From Lachnospiraceae bacterium (lineage in GTDB: Bacteria > Bacillota_A > Clostridia > Lachnospirales > Lachnospiraceae): a stretch of 5,705 nt of DNA. This document shows, one piece after another, positions 1-5,705 of the stretch (its first letter is position 1; each line of letters opens with the position of its first letter). The stretch lies in the NCBI GenBank assembly GCA_024690425.1, contig JAILCT010000249.1:1-5705 (forward strand), in the 5' to 3' direction. Below the pieces are notes generated by a model. It searched no databases. It saw nothing but the letters and a program-made list of their open reading frames with translations, and was not told where the DNA came from. A program made the translations under genes and the position numbers.

Positions 1-140
1 AGTCCCTTGGATATGCCGGCTTCCTTAACGATCACGTCTGTGCTCGCCTTCCGGTAGCCGTTTTCCGCAAAAACCTTGAGGGCGGCATTGATTATCGCGT
101 CCTGCTTCTCCTTCTTTACATCAAAAAATTTAGGATTCAT
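1..140 (-). CDS. TetR/AcrR-family transcriptional regulator, N-terminal fragment (cut by window edge)
   Basis: Reading leftwards from the ATG at 140-138 gives 46 codons plus two bases before the window ends, so only the DNA-binding part is visible. The residues show a typical TetR N-terminus: a basic lead (KKEKQDAIINAALKVF), then AENGYRKASTDVIVKEAGISKG, which matches helix 1 and the helix-turn-helix of the family (A..vF.e.Gy..tt...Ia..agvskG). The start is supported by a GGGAGG Shine-Dalgarno 7 nt upstream. TetR proteins are usually dimeric repressors that release DNA when a small ligand binds the C-terminal domain, and they often control their own gene or a neighbouring transporter. The ligand domain lies outside the window, so the inducer and targets cannot be inferred. 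The gene is separated from the upstream GGDEF/EAL gene by a strong terminator, so it is probably transcribed from its own promoter. Confidence 0.92.
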   Translation of the reverse strand, partial: MNPKFFDVKKEKQDAIINAALKVFAENGYRKASTDVIVKEAGISKG

Positions 141-147
141 AAGTTAA

Positions 148-153
148 CCTCCC
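148..153 (-). promoter_or_regulatory. Ribosome binding site of the TetR-family gene
   Basis: The minus strand reads GGGAGG, followed by 7 nt and the ATG at 140. This strong Shine-Dalgarno fixes the start codon of the truncated regulator. The last bases of the site belong to an AGGTTAAC element (150-143) that is the inverted copy of one at 199-206. Confidence 0.8.
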
Positions 154-170
154 ACAATAAATCCCCGTTT

Positions 171-189
171 TTTGACTGATAAAGTCAAA
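171..189. promoter_or_regulatory. Perfect inverted repeat upstream of tetR, candidate operator
   Basis: TTTGACT-N5-AGTCAAA has two perfect 7-bp arms around a 5-bp centre, 31 bp upstream of the TetR-family start codon. Operators of TetR-family repressors are commonly short palindromes of about 15-20 bp placed over the promoter of the regulator, so size and position both fit autoregulation. On the minus strand one arm contains TTGACT, which resembles a -35 box, but no good -10 hexamer lies 16-18 bp downstream of it, so I do not assign promoter boxes. That the downstream regulator binds here is inference. There is no T-run after it, so it does not look like a terminator. Confidence 0.5.
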
Positions 190-213
190 TCTATTATTAG
201 GTTAACATAAGCC

Positions 214-254
214 AAAAAAATAAGCAACCGCCGTATATGGTATACAGCGGCTGC
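214..254 (-). terminator. Rho-independent terminator after the GGDEF/EAL gene
   Basis: On the minus strand the transcript folds into a 14-bp stem (254-241 with 237-224) closed by a 3-nt CCA loop. All positions pair, with two G-U wobbles, and the basal half is GC-rich. It is followed by UUAUUUUUUU (223-214). The hairpin begins 13 nt after the TAA stop of the GGDEF/EAL gene. It should end that transcript and insulate the TetR-family gene downstream. Confidence 0.92.
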
Positions 255-267
255 CTATTAACAATAT

Positions 268-3015
268 TTAGTATAAAATGCTTCGTTCTTCGTCCGTAAG
301 CTCTTCGACCGGATCAAAGAAATCGTCCGGAGCCTCCATCTCATCGACCCGACCCGTCACGTACTTCTCTTCAAATACATACCGGCGCATGGGCTTGTCA
401 AAGTAGAATCCCTGGATGAGCCTGATGTTCATATCCTGAAGGACATTAAGCTGCTCCTGGGTCTCGATACCCTCAACACATATCTTGACATTGAGAGCCT
501 CGGCCAGCTCACCGACCATCCTCACGAAGGCCTGTGCATACTGGTCAACCGCCAGATCCTTGACGAAGGACTGGTCGACCTTGATAACGTCAAGCGGTAT
601 CTCCCTTATGTGGGACAGCGATGAATATCCGGTACCGAAATCATCAAGCGCTATCCGCACGCCCAGCTTCTTTATGGCTCCGAGGATCCTCTTCATCCTC
701 TCCATATCGTTTATGGCGAGGCTCTCGGTAACCTCAAGGGTCAAATTCCTCGGATTTATACCCGTTTCTTTTATGATCCTCTCGACCGTCTCAACAACAT
801 CATTCTGAAGAAGCTGAACAACCGATAAGTTGACATTGACCTTGTAGTAGGGATGCCCGTTCTCATTCCAGTGCTTGCAGGCAAGGCAGGCTTCCTTCAG
901 CACATAATTGCCAATCGGATTGATAAGCCCCAGATATTCGGCCAGCGGGATAAAATCACCCGGCGATACGAAGCCAAGCTCCGATGAATTCCATCTTATA
1001 AGCGCCTCGGCACCCGTACATATATCTCCTCTTCTCGTATCGATGATGGGCTGGTAATAAACTTCGAATTCCTTGTAATTATCGGAGGTCGCATCCCTCA
1101 TCGACTTCTCCATGTCAAGACGCCTGCTCGACTCGGAGTCCTTGCTGTCGCTGTAGTAAGCCGTCCTGTTCTTGCCGCCCCTCTTGGCCTCGTACATTGC
1201 GATATCGGCCTTCTTGATGACATCCTGCACGGAATCTCCCTCATCGGGGAAAGTCACGATACCCATGGAAGTCGTACAGTAGTAATCGGCTCCCTTCAAG
1301 AACCACGGCTTATTGAATACGATCCTTATCTCTTCTATTATCTCATTGAACTTCGGCATGCTGGTATGGGGAACGATTATGATGAACTCATCACCGCCCA
1401 TACGGTAGCAGGAGTTCTCAACTCCGTCTATCCTCGACAGGCAATGGGATATTGCCTTAAGCAGCACGTCACCGTACTGGTGGCCCAGACCGTCGTTGAT
1501 ATGCTTAAAGTCATCAAGATCGAGGTATAACAGGGCTCCCTTGGAGTTACATGCCTTGGCCTCTTCAATGTAGTGGGCAAGATCACGCTCACAGCTCATC
1601 CTGTTATAGAGGCCTGTAAGGAAATCATTGTTGGCCTGCTGCTCTATCTTCTGCTGGTAAAGCTTCTTATCGGTTATATCGACTATCGAGCACAGGAGCA
1701 CCCTTCTTCCGTCCACCCATCTTATATAAGTGGTGTTGAGGTCGTACCACCTTCTCTTGGCCACATACTCAACCTCATAATAGGAAGTGCCGGCGCTGTA
1801 TCTTAACTCCCTCTCGAAGAGCTTCTCTACCGTCCCATCCTCCATCTCAGTCGTAAAGGAATCCCTGAACATCCTGTTGGCAAAAAGTATCTGGCCCGAT
1901 TCGATATCACGCACGTAGATCGCGGTACCTACATTGTCAAGGATGGATTCGAGTGACTTGTACGAGCTTGCCAGTGAATTCTTCTGGATCCTCTTCTCAA
2001 GAATCGACTGGATGATCCTCTCGGCATCGCCGAAAAACTTGATCTCATCGCGGTCCCACATCCTGCCCTCAATGTCATCCACAAAGACAACATACATGGC
2101 AACCTGCCTGTTGGGCTTGCTGGTAAATACCGGAAGGACAACACAGGATGTAAGTCCCAGCGATGTAAGCCAGTCCCTCTCTTCCTGTTCAAGCTTGGTC
2201 TTATATGATACGACAAGGGGCTTGTCCCCCACTATCTTCATGTATTTGATGATGTCATCCGTATTGGCGATACCACGCAGGGGCTTGTAGCCATCCTTAA
2301 GGTATTCACCCAGTACATCCACCCCCGAACCGCTCACATTGGGGCGCAGAACGTAAGCGTGGGCAATATCCGAATAAGCACCCACGTAACGTACCATCTG
2401 TTCACATATCTCTTCAAAGGATTCATCGGAATCAAGAAGTGAAACTATATCTGTCATAACTTCCGACTTGCGGAGGTCATGAAGCATCTGAAGTTCGGCT
2501 GACCTTGACCTTACCGATTCTGCCAGGGCATCGGCACCGATATATTTGTTGATATATATCTTGGTCGAAACCATCCTTAAAAAGTCAAGCGAATCAAGGA
2601 ACTGCTTATTGCTTATCTTGTGACCGGCATTAAGGAGGGAATCATCATCATCCACATCATCGATCACCGCAGCAACAATCCAGCACAGGACAGAGGCTTC
2701 GTTCACCTTGATCGCAACTCCCGCAAGCTTCACGTTCGAATATTCGGTATTCTCTATGATCTGCTCCTCGGTAGTCGATGACATGAGGCGGTCATATATC
2801 TGCCATTTCTGATCCTCGGAGATGACAGCCTTCATCCGATCAAGCATTGCCGGATCACCGGACATCTTAGTCCTCTCGTCCCTCTCATCTCCAAGCAAAA
2901 AAAGATACAGATGCGCAAGATCGGCAAAATAATCCTGCAAACCCTGTATCCACTCTGTATCAATATCAAGCTCATGCTGCAGCTGAGCGTATGTGCTGTT
3001 TCCCACTTCAGTCAT
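268..3015 (-). CDS. GAF-PAS-GGDEF-EAL protein, probable bifunctional c-di-GMP cyclase/phosphodiesterase
   Basis: This 915-residue soluble signalling protein should make and/or degrade cyclic di-GMP. Residues 1-185 are a conserved-looking but unassigned sensory region. A GAF-like domain follows at about 186-345 and a PAS domain at about 350-450, ending in the typical DITDKK. The GGDEF domain spans about 462-625. Its signature GGDEF (540-544), Asp499 and FKHINDGLGH are intact, so diguanylate cyclase activity from GTP is plausible. The inhibitory RxxD site is absent (GVEN at 531-534). The EAL domain (about 648-885) keeps the known catalytic set: E670 in EAL, N729, E764, DD at 791-792 in DDFGTGYSSL, K812, E848 and Q868. 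Phosphodiesterase activity is therefore also expected. No transmembrane segment or signal peptide is seen, so it should act in the cytoplasm. The last 27 residues form an acidic tail. The start ATG has only a weak site (AAGGG, 10 nt upstream). Which activity dominates cannot be read from sequence. Confidence 0.96.
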   Translation of the reverse strand: MTEVGNSTYAQLQHELDIDTEWIQGLQDYFADLAHLYLFLLGDERDERTKMSGDPAMLDRMKAVISEDQKWQIYDRLMSSTTEEQIIENTEYSNVKLAGVAIKVNEASVLCWIVAAVIDDVDDDDSLLNAGHKISNKQFLDSLDFLRMVSTKIYINKYIGADALAESVRSRSAELQMLHDLRKSEVMTDIVSLLDSDESFEEICEQMVRYVGAYSDIAHAYVLRPNVSGSGVDVLGEYLKDGYKPLRGIANTDDIIKYMKIVGDKPLVVSYKTKLEQEERDWLTSLGLTSCVVLPVFTSKPNRQVAMYVVFVDDIEGRMWDRDEIKFFGDAERIIQSILEKRIQKNSLASSYKSLESILDNVGTAIYVRDIESGQILFANRMFRDSFTTEMEDGTVEKLFERELRYSAGTSYYEVEYVAKRRWYDLNTTYIRWVDGRRVLLCSIVDITDKKLYQQKIEQQANNDFLTGLYNRMSCERDLAHYIEEAKACNSKGALLYLDLDDFKHINDGLGHQYGDVLLKAISHCLSRIDGVENSCYRMGGDEFIIIVPHTSMPKFNEIIEEIRIVFNKPWFLKGADYYCTTSMGIVTFPDEGDSVQDVIKKADIAMYEAKRGGKNRTAYYSDSKDSESSRRLDMEKSMRDATSDNYKEFEVYYQPIIDTRRGDICTGAEALIRWNSSELGFVSPGDFIPLAEYLGLINPIGNYVLKEACLACKHWNENGHPYYKVNVNLSVVQLLQNDVVETVERIIKETGINPRNLTLEVTESLAINDMERMKRILGAIKKLGVRIALDDFGTGYSSLSHIREIPLDVIKVDQSFVKDLAVDQYAQAFVRMVGELAEALNVKICVEGIETQEQLNVLQDMNIRLIQGFYFDKPMRRYVFEEKYVTGRVDEMEAPDDFFDPVEELTDEERSILY

Positions 3016-3067
3016 TACACCAAATCCCTTATACCGGCATCCTATAACCGTATTTCCCCACCATTCT

Positions 3068-3096
3068 ATATTAACTTATAATTCCTCAGGCTTCAA
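3068..3096 (-). promoter_or_regulatory. Possible promoter for the GGDEF/EAL gene
   Basis: On the minus strand TTGAAG (3096-3091) is separated by 17 bp from TAATAT (3073-3068). Each hexamer matches 4 of 6 bases of the sigma-A consensus and the spacing is ideal. The -35 box overlaps the last codons of the permease gene. With a start site near 3061 the leader would be about 45 nt. AT-rich DNA gives such matches by chance, so this is tentative. The gene could also be read through from the guaB transcript, since no terminator is visible in the 70-bp gap. Confidence 0.4.
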
Positions 3097-3862
3097 GAAA
3101 TTTCTTCCTGTTATATACAACTATTCCCACAACCGTAGATGCGATCGTATATAAAAAGCCTAAGCCAATGATCAGAGGAACGCTTCTCTCAGGGCTCGAC
3201 GGATAAGGAATGAGCCTGAAACACTGGGATATAATGTATGGCCTGACAGCCTTGAAAAATGTCAGACCCGGAGGGTCCTTGGCAAGAAAAAGGATAAGCT
3301 GCGGAACCACAAGGGTCACAAGATAGTAGCCTATATAAGCCTTCTTCCTAACCCTGAAGCCGAACATGAACATGGTCCCGAAAGACACTCCTGCAAGAAA
3401 AAGCGGAAGCGCCAGAAACATCTTGCCGCAGAAGGTCCTTACCGCATCGGCACCCAGAGTCTTATCATTCATCTGGAAAAGAGCAGTTAATGATACCAGG
3501 GCAACGAAACATATGACAAGGAAAATGAAGGCCAGCACTACAGAAGCTGCCAGCTTGCATAAATAGATCTGTGTTCTGTTAAGGCCTGCCGTAAGTCCGT
3601 CCTTTATGTGGGGATTGGGATAATCGCTCCCGAAGATCATATGAACGATAAGGATGCAGGAAAGGTAAGGTACAATGAAGGACCAGGCTGCATACTCCAT
3701 TATGTTGTATGCATAGGTTCCTTCATTCGTACCGTAGATAGTCCTGAAACCGACAACCGCAATATTACCCAATATACACAGGATAAAAATACCTGCAAAA
3801 TAGATCCGGGCCGACTTGCTTAAAACAGCCCTGTCAATCTCGTGTTTTATGTAATTAAACAT
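3086..3862 (-). CDS. ABC-2-type transporter permease-like membrane protein
   Basis: The 258-residue product has six hydrophobic segments, at about residues 19-39, 57-77, 104-129, 146-168, 175-195 and 228-250, and a basic C-terminal end (YNRKKFLEA). The stretch between the second and third segments, NPHIKDGLTAGLNRTQIYLCKL (83-104, split here by eye), resembles the loop of ABC-2 permeases in which a helix with G.sR..iy..K follows the second membrane span. This supports membership of that group, whose members export drugs, peptides or lipids with a separate ATPase. No ATPase gene is present in the window, so the partner must be elsewhere or the protein acts differently; the substrate is unknown. 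The gene begins 9 nt after the guaB stop. Its best Shine-Dalgarno-like sequence, GGAAGAG, is made of the last guaB codons and lies 12 nt from the ATG; a weaker AAAGAA lies closer. Translation is therefore probably coupled to guaB. Confidence 0.85.
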   Translation of the reverse strand: MFNYIKHEIDRAVLSKSARIYFAGIFILCILGNIAVVGFRTIYGTNEGTYAYNIMEYAAWSFIVPYLSCILIVHMIFGSDYPNPHIKDGLTAGLNRTQIYLCKLAASVVLAFIFLVICFVALVSLTALFQMNDKTLGADAVRTFCGKMFLALPLFLAGVSFGTMFMFGFRVRKKAYIGYYLVTLVVPQLILFLAKDPPGLTFFKAVRPYIISQCFRLIPYPSSPERSVPLIIGLGFLYTIASTVVGIVVYNRKKFLEA

Positions 3863-3871
3863 TTTTCTTTA

Positions 3872-5332
<1,461 letters not shown>

Positions 5333-5335
5333 CTA

Positions 5336-5342
5336 CCTCCTT
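5336..5342 (-). promoter_or_regulatory. Ribosome binding site of guaB
   Basis: The minus strand reads AAGGAGG, followed by 9 nt before the guaB ATG. It is a near-perfect Shine-Dalgarno and consistent with high expression of a housekeeping enzyme. Confidence 0.88.
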
Positions 5343-5373
5343 TTCTTATAGTGTATTTTTAAGTATTTAATCT

Positions 5374-5402
5374 AGTTTATTAGACGTAAAACTCCTTGTC
5401 AA
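5374..5402 (-). promoter_or_regulatory. guaB: Probable sigma-A-type promoter of guaB
   Basis: The minus strand has a perfect -35 TTGACA (5402-5397), a 17-bp spacer, and TAAACT as -10 (5379-5374, 4 of 6 bases). Transcription would start near 5367, giving a leader of about 40 nt. That is too short for a purine (xpt-type) riboswitch, and no G-box hairpin or attenuator is seen in it. The leader and start region are AT-rich, with GTATTT repeated at 5353 and 5363, one helical turn apart. No obvious PurR box was recognised. Confidence 0.75.
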
Positions 5403-5432
5403 CAGCAAAACCGACCAAAAATATACATTTAT

Positions 5433-5696
5433 TCAATAGTCGATGACTTTCCTGGGATAGACGCTCCTTATGGCCTTAAGCATCTCCTCGTTGGGCTCGA
5501 TCCCAACAAGTTCCTCACCGTCCTTACCGGTATATACAAGGACCCATACCTTGGCTCCGTCAACACCCGATGAGTAGTCGCTGACCTTGACGTTCTTAGC
5601 CTTGTAAGAGTCAAGCTCATGGGAATTTATGGGACACATCTTCTCCATCTTGTTAAGCTCAAGGGTCCTTACCTTCTTCCTCTTCTGCTTGCTCAT
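5433..5696 (-). CDS. Small protein of unknown function, possibly incomplete at its N-terminus
   Basis: I do not recognise this protein. From the ATG at 5696 it would have 87 residues. The first 20 are very basic (MSKQKRKKVRTLELNKMEKM). The rest looks like a compact folded domain with alternating strands (KNVKVSDYSSG, AKVWVLVYTGKDGEELVGIEP) and a C-terminal helix (NEEMLKAIRSVYPRKVIDY). There is no signal peptide or membrane segment, and two cysteines would not form a recognisable motif (a single Cys21 is visible). Codon use is like its neighbours, which supports a real gene. The nine upstream bases in the window read GACAAGATC, remain in frame and hold no Shine-Dalgarno, so the true start may lie beyond the edge. 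Met17 and Met20 are alternatives without well-placed ribosome sites. It ends 106 bp before guaB; no terminator is visible between them, so read-through into guaB is possible in addition to the guaB promoter. Confidence 0.65.
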   Translation of the reverse strand: MSKQKRKKVRTLELNKMEKMCPINSHELDSYKAKNVKVSDYSSGVDGAKVWVLVYTGKDGEELVGIEPNEEMLKAIRSVYPRKVIDY

Positions 5697-5705
5697 GATC
5701 TTGTC

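Noticed and set aside
2636..2664. Repetitive ATCATC-type tract on the plus strand
   Set aside because: It encodes an Asp-rich run (DDVDDDDS, residues 119-126) in the GGDEF/EAL protein, so it is coding low complexity and not a separate repeat element.
3016..3085. Possible c-di-GMP riboswitch before the GGDEF/EAL gene
   Set aside because: The 70-bp gap is too short and lacks GEMM-type conserved sequence. Only a weak six-pair hairpin with a bulge (near 3031-3053) can be drawn.
5353..5368. GTATTT repeated twice with 10-bp spacing near the guaB start site
   Set aside because: The copies are six bases long in very AT-rich DNA, so chance is a sufficient explanation.

Overview
The window looks like chromosomal DNA from a Gram-positive, clostridial-type bacterium, most likely a member of the Lachnospiraceae. 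The grounds are strong AGGAGG-type ribosome binding sites, sigma-A-like promoter boxes, moderate GC in genes with AT-rich gaps, and the character of the proteins. The taxonomic placement is inference from style and needs a database search.

All supported genes lie on the minus strand, so transcription runs from high to low coordinates. In that order they are: (1) a small basic-headed protein of 87 codons or more at the right edge (5433-5696), whose frame stays open to the edge; (2) guaB, IMP dehydrogenase (3872-5326), with a clear promoter and a strong Shine-Dalgarno; (3) a six-helix ABC-2-type membrane protein (3086-3862) starting 9 nt after the guaB stop, very probably co-transcribed; (4) a 915-residue soluble c-di-GMP signalling protein with GAF, PAS, GGDEF and EAL domains (268-3015), 70 nt further on with a possible promoter of its own; (5) a strong intrinsic terminator (214-254); (6) the first 46 codons of a TetR-family regulator (1-140), cut by the left edge, with a perfect inverted repeat upstream that is a candidate operator.

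Functionally, guaB makes XMP for GTP synthesis, and GTP is the substrate of the diguanylate cyclase domain two genes downstream. This link is biochemically real but may be coincidental here. The permease has no ATPase partner in the window. There is no CRISPR array, transposon, tRNA or rRNA, and no gap longer than 127 bp between genes. The points that deserve a second look are the guaB-permease coupling, the uncharacterised N-terminal region of the GGDEF/EAL protein, the tetR upstream palindromes and the unidentified small protein. I do not see convincing evidence for a wholly new system.
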